Shown: positions 26,362 to 34,522, numbered from the stretch's first letter. The stretch is DNA of 64,000 nt from Cohnella cholangitidis (GCF_014107495.1 NZ_CP041969.1:248001-312000), one strand, 5' to 3'. A program made the numbers and translations. Notes: generated by a model not told the origin, from the letters alone.

Positions 26362-27606
26362 TCAGCTTAGCCATTGAATACTCGTCAAAATCAAACCGAT
26401 GATGAAGCCGCATAAAGCTCCGTTGACCCGGATCCATTGAAGGTCGCCGCCGACTTTTTCCTCCAGCATCTTGACCAGTTCCTTATCGTTCATTTGATCG
26501 ATGTTGTCTTTGAGCAGCAATCCTACCCGATAGTGATTCGCTTCGACGAAATCGACGATGAACGATAATATTTTGCGCTCCGCGTTGTCGGCGAGCTCCT
26601 TTTCCGCTTGGAGCTTCCGGATCGCATACCGAACGACGGCGACGACTTTCCGTCCTCCGCCGGCTTTCTCCTTCTCCAATGCGGTTAACAAGGATGATCG
26701 GATTCCTTCCATTCGCTCCAGCATAAACTTCCCGCTGTCCGGGTGACCGGCTCTATCGATAAGCCATTGCTTACCCCGGTTCAACATCTCCTCGTCGCCC
26801 GCGACCCGTTGCAGCTGATGGCGAATTTCCCCTAGTAATTTCTCACGGCTGGCGTTACCCGAATGGCTTAGATCCTGAATGCCCGAGAGGAGCAGCTTTT
26901 GGATCATCGTGCCTAGCTTGTCCTCGCTCATGAATCCGGCGAAAGCTTGAACGGCAAAGCCCATAAGACCGCCGACTTTGGCTTCCTGCATTTTCTGGTG
27001 CGCGATCGAACCGAGCATATATCCGGTTTCCGGTTTGCTTACCCATATTCTGCCTTGATTCAGAGCATAATCCAGCGCGCGCTCCTCCCATCGGTCTCCC
27101 ATGGCCGTGTTAAGCAGCTTCTCCGCGAGCGGACTTGCATCCGTCTGCCGGATCAGGGATACGATTCCCGATTGAATGTGGGGAACAAGCGACTCTAGTG
27201 GCAGCTTAGTTAATAGGGTCTGCAGAAACTGAATAACGCCTACCCGGTTGCTTCGCTTGCTCACCTGCTTCACCACGGCAGATCCGGCAACTTTTAACAG
27301 CTGAAACTGTTTGAGTTTGCGCGTAATGCTCTCTTTGTTAAGCAGCTCGTTCTCCAACGCGGAGATTAAAGATTTGGCGATCTTATCCCTGTTCTTCAGG
27401 AGCAGAGAAGTATGCGGTATCGGGATGCCTAGCGGGTGGCGGAACAGAGCCGTCACCGCGAACCAGTCCGCGAACCCGCCCACTAAACCTGCTTCGAACC
27501 CGCCCTTCAGCAATTCCACGATCGGGTGCTCCGGCAGGAACAACGTCGTAACGAAACCCGCGCCCATCGTGACGAGAGATAAGCCGGCGATATATCTTGT
27601 TCTCAT
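26362..27606 (-). CDS. DUF445 family membrane protein
   Basis: 414 residues. Hydrophobic segments lie at both ends (about 6-27 and 395-412), with the conserved family block GGFEAGLVGGFADWFAVTALFRHPLGIPIPHTSLLLKNRDKIAKSL near the N-terminus. Between them is a long, mainly helical region (GDRWEERALDYALNQGRIW, MLNRGKQWLIDRAG). Relatives include E. coli YjiN and B. subtilis YheB; function is unknown. It converges on the AraC gene with only 3 bases between the stops. Confidence 0.88.
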   Translation of the reverse strand: MRTRYIAGLSLVTMGAGFVTTLFLPEHPIVELLKGGFEAGLVGGFADWFAVTALFRHPLGIPIPHTSLLLKNRDKIAKSLISALENELLNKESITRKLKQFQLLKVAGSAVVKQVSKRSNRVGVIQFLQTLLTKLPLESLVPHIQSGIVSLIRQTDASPLAEKLLNTAMGDRWEERALDYALNQGRIWVSKPETGYMLGSIAHQKMQEAKVGGLMGFAVQAFAGFMSEDKLGTMIQKLLLSGIQDLSHSGNASREKLLGEIRHQLQRVAGDEEMLNRGKQWLIDRAGHPDSGKFMLERMEGIRSSLLTALEKEKAGGGRKVVAVVRYAIRKLQAEKELADNAERKILSFIVDFVEANHYRVGLLLKDNIDQMNDKELVKMLEEKVGGDLQWIRVNGALCGFIIGLILTSIQWLS

Positions 27607-27691
27607 AGTCGTTAAACCTCGTTAAGGAATAGGTGCAGAAAAACCGCGCATGTTCTGCAGCGGTTTCTCCGTGTAAATTTGGATTTGGATC

Positions 27692-29152
27692 TTATTCCTC
27701 TTTCGGAGCTTTCGTTCGTTTCACGAAGAACGTCAACACGAGCCCGACGATCGCGAAGATCATCCCGATATAAAACGCGTTGTGAATTCCCGCGTTTAAC
27801 GCGAGGGCCATCTCGGTAGGCGCTGTAGGATCGGAGGATTTAGATAAATAATCCTTCGTTCCCGCCGACATCATGCTGATGAAGAAGGCGACGCCGATCG
27901 CACCGGATACTTGCTGCAACGTGTTCAGAATCGCCGTCCCGTGAGGATAATATTTTCTAGGCAGCTCGTTCAGACTGTTCGTCTGCGCGGGCATCATGAT
28001 CATGGAAATGGCGACCATCATAATGCAGTGGTATAAAATAATCGTTCCTTTGCTCGTCTCCAGATCGATCTGCGTGAATAACCACATAACTCCGACAAGA
28101 ATCGCGGCTCCCGGAATAACGAGCACGCGCGGTCCGAATTTATCGAACAGCTTGCCCGTGATCGGGGACAGGAAACCATTCAGAATGCCCCCCGGAAGTA
28201 AAACGAGACCGGAAGCAAATGCCGTGAACAGTAGGCCCTGTTGCAGGAAAATGGGCAATAACATTAAGGTGGAGAACAACGCCATCATAACGATGATGAG
28301 CAATACCGTGGTTAACGAGAACATTGGAAACTTAAATGCACGAAGATCAAGCATCGGCACCTTAGACAACAGTTGTCTCCATACGAACAGCAGCAACGAT
28401 ATTCCGCCGACGATCAGCGTTAGGTACACCTCGGGGCTGGACCAGCCGGTATTCTCTCCGCCCGCGCTGCTGAAGCCATATACGATGCCCCCGAATCCGA
28501 TCGTGGACAAGATGATCGACAGTATATCTACTTTAGGCTTCGTTACGTCGGAAACGTTTTTCAAATAAATGGCTGCGATAATGACTGAAATGACGCCGAA
28601 CGGGAAGACGAGGTAAAACAACCAGCGCCAGTCGAACGACTCCAGAATCAAACCGGACAATGTCGGTCCGATAGCCGGTGCGAACATAATGACGAGACCG
28701 ATACTTCCCATTGCCGCTCCGCGCTTCTCGGGCGGATATAGCACGAGAATCGTGTTCATCATTACGGGAAGCATGAGCCCCGTACCGAATGCTTGAATAA
28801 TCCGACCTATGAGAAGGACATAAAATTCAGGGGCTAACGCGCACACCAATGTTCCGACGGTGAATAAGATCATCGCTCCCAAGAACATCTGCCTGGTCGT
28901 AAACCATTGAACCAGCAACGCGGAAATCGGGATCAATATCCCTACGACAAGCATATAGCTCGTCGATAACCATTGGATCGTCGTATACGATACGTTAAGA
29001 TCGATCGTCAGGTCAACTAAAGCAATGTTCAACAATGTTTCGTTAAGGATGGAGAAAAACGCGCCGATTACGAGGGTAATCAAGATCGGCAACCGTTTAA
29101 TATTCCCCAAATCCCTAGGCTGCGAGTTCGCAGCTGCGTTTGCGGTATTCAC
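27692..29152 (-). CDS. DHA2-family MFS drug exporter (paralog of 3230-4714)
   Basis: 486 residues, about 14 membrane segments. It shares with the exporter at 3230-4714 the blocks TIQWL.T.YMLV, TRQ.F, FAPAIGPTLSG and the TLSTIGFGG.VYGFS/ADAG linker region, so they are paralogs by old duplication or separate acquisition. The proton-driven drug efflux role is inferred from the family. Unlike the other copy it has no adjacent MarR gene, and no obvious operator was found in the 170 bases upstream. Single gene. Confidence 0.9.
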   Translation of the reverse strand: MNTANAAANSQPRDLGNIKRLPILITLVIGAFFSILNETLLNIALVDLTIDLNVSYTTIQWLSTSYMLVVGILIPISALLVQWFTTRQMFLGAMILFTVGTLVCALAPEFYVLLIGRIIQAFGTGLMLPVMMNTILVLYPPEKRGAAMGSIGLVIMFAPAIGPTLSGLILESFDWRWLFYLVFPFGVISVIIAAIYLKNVSDVTKPKVDILSIILSTIGFGGIVYGFSSAGGENTGWSSPEVYLTLIVGGISLLLFVWRQLLSKVPMLDLRAFKFPMFSLTTVLLIIVMMALFSTLMLLPIFLQQGLLFTAFASGLVLLPGGILNGFLSPITGKLFDKFGPRVLVIPGAAILVGVMWLFTQIDLETSKGTIILYHCIMMVAISMIMMPAQTNSLNELPRKYYPHGTAILNTLQQVSGAIGVAFFISMMSAGTKDYLSKSSDPTAPTEMALALNAGIHNAFYIGMIFAIVGLVLTFFVKRTKAPKEE

Positions 29153-29325
29153 TTATGTACCTCCAAATTCGTTGACGTATAGACATTTACTATATCATTC
29201 AACATTATTTTCTTCAAATACTTATCTTCTTAATCTATAGTACAGAATCGCTTTCCATCGCGACATCGGGCTAGCGATGTATCCCTACTTACCCTTTAGG
29301 CGTAACTTTGAAGGTTTTTTGAATG

Positions 29326-29354
29326 TTGACATTAAATTCCTCAATCATTATAAT
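29326..29354 (+). promoter_or_regulatory. Consensus sigma-A promoter of the leader-rsgA unit
   Basis: TTGACA (29326-29331), exactly 17 bases, TATAAT (29349-29354). It is a perfect consensus promoter, about 33 bases before the leader-peptide ATG. Confidence 0.88.
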
Positions 29355-29386
29355 AACAACATCATTAACGAGGAGGCTGATGTGCT

Positions 29387-29485
29387 ATGTCAAACTTATT
29401 GAACGTTTCGATTGCGTCGGCGGTGTCGATTGGTTATGAAGAGCATAAGATTCGGTCTCTACGGAGTATTGCGCAGCAACGTTAG
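29387..29485 (+). CDS. 32-residue leader peptide upstream of rsgA
   Basis: The short frame begins MSNLLNVSIASAVSIG and ends RSLRSIAQQR. It has a strong GAGGAGG ribosome site 11 bases or so upstream and a perfect consensus promoter before that. The sequence is not a membrane or secreted peptide. Its codons 23-26 (CGG TCT CTA CGG, 29453-29464) contain GTCTCTA and CGG, complementary to the 5' arm of the terminator at 29536-29565. Pairing would make an antiterminator, so ribosome position on this frame could decide readthrough into rsgA. That is the pattern of ribosome-targeting-antibiotic attenuators. The role is inferred from layout; the peptide itself is not recognised. Confidence 0.65.
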   Translation: MSNLLNVSIASAVSIGYEEHKIRSLRSIAQQR

Positions 29486-29535
29486 TCGGGGTTCGGCAGG
29501 CGACATTCGCTTATCGATTCGCGATTCGTGATGTG

Positions 29536-29572
29536 CCGCTTAGAGACTTTGGAGTCTCTAAGCGGTTTTTTT
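29536..29572 (+). terminator. First attenuator-type terminator before rsgA
   Basis: Perfect 13-base arms CCGCTTAGAGACT (29536-29548) and AGTCTCTAAGCGG (29553-29565), a 4-base loop and seven T (29566-29572). Confidence 0.9.
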
Positions 29573-29574
29573 GT

Positions 29575-29630
29575 GCGCGTTCGGCGTGAACGCGCAGCTT
29601 AACTGCCGCAGGGATTCCCTGCGGTTTTTT
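29575..29630 (+). terminator. Second hairpin and terminator before rsgA
   Basis: A stem GCGCGTTC/GAACGCGC (29575-29595) is followed by CCGCAGGG (29606-29613), loop ATT, CCCTGCGG (29617-29624) and six T. Together with the previous element it gives tandem terminators between the leader and rsgA. Confidence 0.82.
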
Positions 29631-29667
29631 GTTTGTCCAACAATACGAAAATAAGGGGTTATCTAAT

Positions 29668-30774
29668 TTGCATATTTATCACTTGAACGAAACTTTGCGA
29701 GCTTACGGTTGGAATTCCGATTGGGACCGCACCCTCTCGCAGCAAAATAACGAGCTTCAACGACTGTCTCCGGCTCGCGTCATCGCGCAGTTCTCCCACT
29801 CGTACAACGTTATGACGGAATCGGGCGAGCATAGCGCCAACGTAACCGGAAAATTCGAGTTCAACGCCGCTAAGCGCGGCGACTATCCTGCCGTCGGCGA
29901 TTGGGTCATGGTCGATCGTCTCCCGAACGAGAATCGTTCCGTCATCCATGCGGTCTTGCCTCGCCGAACCGCGATGGTTCGTAAAGCAGCCGGAAATACG
30001 ATCGAGGATCAAATCATCGGGGCGAACTTGGACTATCTGTTCATCGTGAACGCGCTTAATCAAGATTTCAACCTTCGCAAAATCGAAAGATACCTTATCG
30101 CGGCTTGGGAAAGCGGAGCGCAGCCGGTCGTGTTGCTCACGAAGTCAGACTTATGCGACCAACCGGAACGATTCGTTGCAGAAGTCGAGAACGCCGCGCC
30201 CGGCGTGCCGGTGCACTTCATAAGCGCCCATCGCGATCAAGGCAAAGACGCATTGGCGACTTACTTGAAAACCGGAATTACGATTGGCATTACCGGATCT
30301 TCGGGGGTCGGCAAGTCTACCCTGCTCAACTGGCTGTCGGGCAAATCGCTTCAAGAAGTACAAGGAATCAGGGAAAGCGATGCTAGAGGAAGGCATACGA
30401 CGACGCATCGCGAGCTATTCTTGCTCGATAACGGAGCACTCGTGATGGACACGCCGGGCATGCGCGAGCTGCAGCTATGGGAAGCCAATGACGGTTGGCA
30501 GCACGCCTTCGCAGATATCGAAGAACTCGCTAAGCAATGCCGTTACCGCGACTGCAAGCATGAACACGATGTCGGATGCGCGGTCATCCAAGCGGTCAAC
30601 GCCGGAGAGCTCGATCCGAAGCGGCTCTCGAACTACAAGAAAACCTCGCGAGAGCTTGCTCATCTTGCCCGCAAAGAAAATTCCGTCAACGCCAAAGCGA
30701 GTAAGCGAGCTTCTCGCGCGAAAACCAAGTCGAAAAACCGGTCGGATACGCGTGCATTTCTATCGGATGATTGA
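29668..30774 (+). CDS. rsgA: Ribosome small-subunit-dependent GTPase RsgA
   Basis: 368 residues from a TTG preceded by AAGGGG at 9 bases. Circularly permuted GTPase: OB-fold domain (residues about 35-110), then G4 TKSD (158-161), G1 GSSGVGKST (210-218) and G3 DTPG (261-264). The C-terminal zinc site is Cys291, Cys296, His298, Cys304. RsgA/YjeQ acts in late 30S maturation and binds the decoding region. The C-terminus is very basic (KASKRASRAKTKSKNR). Unlike the usual stp-prkC-rsgA setting, it stands alone behind a leader peptide and two terminators, so it is probably a second, conditionally expressed copy. Confidence 0.93.
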   Translation: MHIYHLNETLRAYGWNSDWDRTLSQQNNELQRLSPARVIAQFSHSYNVMTESGEHSANVTGKFEFNAAKRGDYPAVGDWVMVDRLPNENRSVIHAVLPRRTAMVRKAAGNTIEDQIIGANLDYLFIVNALNQDFNLRKIERYLIAAWESGAQPVVLLTKSDLCDQPERFVAEVENAAPGVPVHFISAHRDQGKDALATYLKTGITIGITGSSGVGKSTLLNWLSGKSLQEVQGIRESDARGRHTTTHRELFLLDNGALVMDTPGMRELQLWEANDGWQHAFADIEELAKQCRYRDCKHEHDVGCAVIQAVNAGELDPKRLSNYKKTSRELAHLARKENSVNAKASKRASRAKTKSKNRSDTRAFLSDD

Positions 30775-30840
30775 CGTTCGTCCAGCGAGGCCGGGGGCTT
30801 GAGTTTGATTCCGCTGACGTGAAAGTGTCGAAAACCTCGG

Positions 30841-31240
30841 ATAAAGGTGCTCACCTTCGTTAATACGCGGATAGTCTGTTTCTGACTCGATTAGCATAGC
30901 TCCCAGTGCGCGGTGTGGCGTTGTATGATGGCGGTCTATCAGGTGCACACCTCCGCTAATTCGCGGATAGGATAGTTATTGTCTTGATTAACGGTGCTCA
31001 CCTCCTCTATTTTGGGGAAAAGTTAGTTTCTGTCTCGTTTAACGGTGCTCACCTCCTCTATTTTGGGGAAACGTTAGTTTCTGTCTCGATTAACGGTGCT
31101 CACCTCCTCTATTTTGGGGAAAAGTTTGTTTCTGTCTCGATTAACGGTGCTCACCTCCTCTATTTTGGGGAACGTTAGTTTCTGTCTCAATTAACGGTGT
31201 CTCACCTCCACTGTTTCGCGGCGACTTAGTTCGGCTGGTT
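30841..31240. repeat. 51-bp tandem repeat array A
   Basis: Units start at 30937 (degenerate), 30988, 31039, 31090, 31141 and 31191 (degenerate), spaced 51 bases (50 for the last). Each has TTAACGGTGCTCACCTCC, a short variable part, TTTTGGGG, and GTTAGTTTCTGTCTCGA. An isolated degenerate copy is at 30841-30895. On the minus strand every full unit shows AGGAGGTGAGC, nearly a perfect Shine-Dalgarno, but no start codon in a useful position. The plus strand is open in one frame only because the period is a multiple of three. I take the array as non-coding. Confidence 0.9.
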
Positions 31241-31242
31241 GA

Positions 31243-31503
31243 TGCGGTTTTTGGTGCGGTTTTGGTGCGGTTGTTGGTGCGGTTGTTGGTGCGGTTGTTG
31301 GTGCGGTTGTTGGTGCGGTTGTTGGTGCGGTTGTTGGTGCGGTTGTTGGTGCGGTTGTTGGTGCGGTTGTTGGTGCGGTTGTTGGTGCGGTTGTTGGTGC
31401 GGTTGTTGGTGCGGTTGTTGGTGCGGTTGTTGGTGCGGTTGTTGGTGCGGTTGTTGGTGCGGTTGTTGGTGCGGTTGTTGGTGCGGTTGTTGGTGCGGTT
31501 CAT
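31243..31503. repeat. 12-bp tandem repeat array B, 20 regular copies
   Basis: The unit GGTGCGGTTGTT repeats without a base change from 31264 to 31500 (20 copies of GGTGCGG at exact 12-base spacing), after two degenerate copies at 31243 and 31253. All six frames that avoid stops give low-complexity peptides (for example repeated Asn-Asn-Arg-Thr on the minus strand), and none has a ribosome site. The perfect uniformity points to recent slippage expansion. Confidence 0.95.
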
Positions 31504-31567
31504 GCTCATATACCAAAAATGGCGGCATCCAGATTACTCTGGAGCCACCATTTTCTCACCAACTCTT

Positions 31568-31843
31568 AGTACCGCCACACGGTACTATTTCCAGACAGCG
31601 GCGCTCTTTCACCATTTAAGTACCGCCACACGGTACTACTTTCCAGCCGGCTGGGTGCTTTCGCCACCAATAGTACCGCCATACGGTACTATTTCCAGCC
31701 GGCGGGCGCTCTCGACACCATTAGTACCGTCACACGATACTATTTCCCGCCGACTGGCGATCTCGCCAACAATAGTACCGCCACACGGTACTATTTCCAG
31801 CCGGCGGGCGCTCTGGCCAACAATAGTGCCGTCAAATGGCACT
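31568..31843. repeat. 51-bp tandem repeat array C with conserved hairpin
   Basis: Six units begin at 31568, 31619, 31672, 31723, 31774 and 31825 (spacing 51, 53, 51, 51, 51). Each starts with AGTACCGCCACACGGTACT or a close variant, a 7-base hairpin, then TTTCCAGCCGGCGGGCGCT-like sequence. In the last copy both arms change together (AGTGCC with GGCACT), which keeps pairing. The last hairpin ends 2 bases from the stop of the DinB gene. Confidence 0.93.
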
Positions 31844-31845
31844 CA

Positions 31846-32367
31846 TCATTTGATGACCAGATATCTTTCTTTTACGATATTCAAGTGATGAATCTCATGC
31901 CCGGCAATGATGTAAGCGAGGGACCTAGCCGACAGGACGTTATTGTTCGCCGAGCCGCTTCTCGTCCATGCTTCTTCGGACAAGCCGCGAAGCAACGTCA
32001 ATGTTGCCCTGCGTACGGCGATATAATCGTCGATCAAATCGGCCAACGAGGAGGAACCGAAGTTTACCCCCTTCATGAACTCGTCCTGATCGTATCCGGC
32101 TAGCGGAGTCTGATCTCCCCTGGCGATCCGAAGGAGGCGATAGCCCATGATGCGTTCGTTGTCGTTGATATGCCCAATGACTTCCTTGAGGCTCCATTTC
32201 CCCGGCGCGTAGCGGAAATTTCCCTGAGCCTCGGGGATATCGGATAGGTAGGCGGACGTATGATCAAGAAGCTCCGCCAGAATATCCCTAATGTTACCAT
32301 CCGGAACTAATCGAACATATTGATGATAATAAGCACCATATTCTTCTTGCGCTGGACGAAGATTCAT
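31846..32367 (-). CDS. DinB family protein
   Basis: 173 residues from the ATG that follows GGGAGAG. It has the DinB/YfiT four-helix layout: LVPDGNIRDILAELLDHTSAYLSDI, then the first metal-histidine helix WSLKEVIGHINDNERIMGYRLLRIA, and AYIIAGHEIHHLNIVKERY with the HxxxH near the C-terminus. These histidines normally bind a divalent metal. The superfamily includes thiol transferases such as bacillithiol S-transferases, but many members are uncharacterised. It lies 13 bases downstream of the M42 peptidase gene in the same transcript. Confidence 0.85.
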   Translation of the reverse strand: MNLRPAQEEYGAYYHQYVRLVPDGNIRDILAELLDHTSAYLSDIPEAQGNFRYAPGKWSLKEVIGHINDNERIMGYRLLRIARGDQTPLAGYDQDEFMKGVNFGSSSLADLIDDYIAVRRATLTLLRGLSEEAWTRSGSANNNVLSARSLAYIIAGHEIHHLNIVKERYLVIK

Positions 32368-32380
32368 CTTAACACTCTCC

Positions 32381-33454
32381 CTATTCCATAATATAAGCAC
32401 CGAGCAGAGCTGCCGTATTCACAACGGCGTCGACATGCGTTCGTTCCATTCCGTGCGAGGCGTGAACGCCTGGCCCGATAAGCGCAGCGCGGATATTGCT
32501 TCCCCCGCGCAAGGCTGCCGAAGCGTCGGAACCGTAATGAGGATAGATATCGATAGCATAGGCAATTTTCTCTCTCTTAGCAAGATCTATCAACTTAGAG
32601 GTCATCTCGTAATCGTATGGGCCCGAGGAGTCTTTGGCGCAGATCGAGACGTCGAGCTCCGTCGTCGTAAGATCGTCTCCGATCGCCCCCATATCCACCG
32701 CAATCATCTCGGTAATATCCGCCGGAATATAGGCGCTCCCGTGTCCGACCTCTTCGTACGTTGACAAAATCAACTTAACCGTATGGGCGGGAGACTTGTT
32801 CTCGCGCTTCAGCCATTCCATTAGCCCGAACAACGCGGCAACGCTCGCCTTGTCATCCAAATGACGCGATTTGATCCACCCGTTCGGAGCCATTCTCGTC
32901 CTCGGATCCCAAGAGATGAAATCTCCGGGAAGGATACCTAGCTTCTCGGTATCTTCCTTCGACTTCACCGGTTCGTCGATGCGAATCTCCATATTGGCTT
33001 CCTCGCGCTTCAAATCCCGCATATCGGTATAGACATGCACGGAAGGCTTCGTGGACAATACGGTGCCTTCGTACGTTTTGCCTTCGCGCGTATGGACGAG
33101 ACAATATTCTCCTTCAACCGTATGCATCGCGTAACTGCCGATCGGCGTAAAGCGCAGCATCCCGTTGGATTTGACCGAGCGAACCATCGCCCCTAGCGTA
33201 TCAACGTGCGCGGTGAGCGCTAGAACTTTCCCAGCAGCGTCACCGGCTCCGGCCCCCCCATGCTGCCCCGGGATCGTTATAATCGCATTTCCTTTGGGCG
33301 TCATCTCAAGCGCATAACCGAGCTTAGCCGTTTCCTCGCGGATCAGCTTCATGATCTCCATGCAATAACCGCTTGGACTCGGCGTTGCTAATAAAGCGTT
33401 AAGCATTCCGACGATATAATCGCGGTCGAACCGAGCATTCAAGGCTGCAGACAT
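32381..33454 (-). CDS. M42 family metallopeptidase
   Basis: 357 residues, the length of M42 (FrvX/YsdC-type) aminopeptidases or endoglucanase-like proteins. The two-metal ligands are all visible in order: TAHVDTLGAMV, SRHLDDKASVAAL, STYEEVGHGSAYIP, VDMGA and the late HASHGMER. These form large tetrahedral cytoplasmic aminopeptidases. It is the first gene of a two-gene transcript with the DinB protein, with 13 bases between. The peptide specificity is not readable. Confidence 0.9.
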   Translation of the reverse strand: MSAALNARFDRDYIVGMLNALLATPSPSGYCMEIMKLIREETAKLGYALEMTPKGNAIITIPGQHGGAGAGDAAGKVLALTAHVDTLGAMVRSVKSNGMLRFTPIGSYAMHTVEGEYCLVHTREGKTYEGTVLSTKPSVHVYTDMRDLKREEANMEIRIDEPVKSKEDTEKLGILPGDFISWDPRTRMAPNGWIKSRHLDDKASVAALFGLMEWLKRENKSPAHTVKLILSTYEEVGHGSAYIPADITEMIAVDMGAIGDDLTTTELDVSICAKDSSGPYDYEMTSKLIDLAKREKIAYAIDIYPHYGSDASAALRGGSNIRAALIGPGVHASHGMERTHVDAVVNTAALLGAYIME

Positions 33455-33525
33455 CTTCGCAAGTCTCCTTTATACGGAAATGAACAAATTCTCTAACAAG
33501 CATAACTCCACTAGCCCTATCATGC

Positions 33526-33549
33526 AAAAAAAGCCGCGTTCCCGCGACT
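33526..33549 (-). terminator. Terminator of the radical SAM gene
   Basis: AGCCGCG (33532-33538) pairs with CGCGACT (33543-33549) with one G-T pair. On the minus strand it is followed by seven T. Confidence 0.75.
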
Positions 33550-33574
33550 CCTTTCACGAATGCTTGCAGATCCG

Positions 33575-34468
33575 CTAGGCGTTGAACCTTTGGCGATAGC
33601 CGCATTTTCTGCACAATTCTTCGACGACTTCCCTTCTGGAAAATCCATCGTACAGTTTAGTCGCCCGCTCGCCTTCGATAATTTCGGAAAATGGGGTCTT
33701 GTTAATGTTCCCTAGATTAATGACGCCTTCCCCATCCAAGCAGCAAGGAATAACCGTCCCGTCCACGAGCACGCCGGCCTGGTTGCGAAGCGCATGGCAG
33801 AAGCCCTTGCCCTCGTCTTCCTTCTCCTTAAGGTCCGGCCACACAAACTCTTCCTCATGGTTCAAATAAATCCGATCCGCGATCTTGATGCCTTTGCCTC
33901 TGACGAAATGCTCTTCGATCTTGTAATCGAGCTGAAACGTCTTCTCGATCTGTTCGAGAATTTCCCTGTTCCGATCGTTCTTCAGGTTAGTCTCGTTATC
34001 CGGGGTCAAATTCCATAATCTCAAGGAGATGAGGATATCCGAAACGGCAACCGCTTCTTTGGCGAATTCCAGCACACTAGATACGTACCCTTCTTTATCT
34101 ACCGAGCCCTCATGTCCGTCGAAGCTATGCAAGGAGAAATTGATTTGCCTTAACGCCGGCTTCCCCAGAATCTTGGACTTGGCTTTATGCAGCAGAGTGC
34201 CATTGGAGGTCAAGTTCACTTTGAACCCTTTCTCATGGCTAATGTCCAGCAACTCATCGATCTTCGGATGGAGCAGAGGTTCGCCTTTCACGTGAAAATA
34301 AATATGTTCGGCGTGCCCCTGTATTTGATCAAGCGTATTCGTAAAGGCATCGACTTTAATAAAGTTCGCTTGACGCTTAGTCGGAGGACAGAAACTGCAG
34401 GCAAGGTTGCATATGCTCGTTATCTCGATGTAAAACTTCTTGAATTTCTTCAATCTCGGGTGCTCCAA
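33575..34468 (-). CDS. Radical SAM/SPASM domain protein
   Basis: 297 residues. The SAM cluster motif CNLACSFC is at Cys20, Cys24, Cys27, followed by HVKGEPLLHPKI (the GGE-type SAM-binding strand) and SNGTLL. A C-terminal SPASM region has cysteines in GKGFCHALRNQ, VIPCCLDGEG and ELCRKCGY for an auxiliary cluster. The GEPLLHPKI block and overall length resemble a recurrent Firmicutes family of unknown substrate. No precursor peptide gene is adjacent, so RiPP maturation is not supported. Single gene. Confidence 0.88.
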   Translation of the reverse strand: MEHPRLKKFKKFYIEITSICNLACSFCPPTKRQANFIKVDAFTNTLDQIQGHAEHIYFHVKGEPLLHPKIDELLDISHEKGFKVNLTSNGTLLHKAKSKILGKPALRQINFSLHSFDGHEGSVDKEGYVSSVLEFAKEAVAVSDILISLRLWNLTPDNETNLKNDRNREILEQIEKTFQLDYKIEEHFVRGKGIKIADRIYLNHEEEFVWPDLKEKEDEGKGFCHALRNQAGVLVDGTVIPCCLDGEGVINLGNINKTPFSEIIEGERATKLYDGFSRREVVEELCRKCGYRQRFNA

Positions 34469-34522
34469 TCGATCAAGCTCATAGAATAATGCCTTTATTA
34501 TAGCACATGCCAGGCACTCGGC

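Noticed and set aside
30984..31178. Plus-strand 64-codon frame of four 17-residue repeats (NGAHLLYFGE)
   Set aside because: It has no ribosome site, and the reading frame is a by-product of the 51-base period; the degenerate units at both ends do not keep it.
31141..31509. Minus-strand open frame of repeated Asn-Asn-Arg-Thr, and related Gln/Pro/His frames over the 12-bp array
   Set aside because: The frame stays open only because the 12-base unit has no stop in any frame; there is no ribosome site and the ends run into unrelated repeats.
30841..31843. Possible CRISPR arrays
   Set aside because: Units are head-to-tail without unique spacers of 30-40 bases, and no cas gene is in the window.
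31239..31888. Plus-strand open frames of repeated Cys-Gly-Cys-Trp and Val-Arg-Leu-Leu over the 12-bp array
   Set aside because: Same reason; one even runs through array C into the DinB gene on the other strand.
33575..34468. RiPP-maturing radical SAM enzyme
   Set aside because: SPASM domain is present, but no small precursor gene or leader-peptide-binding domain was found beside it.
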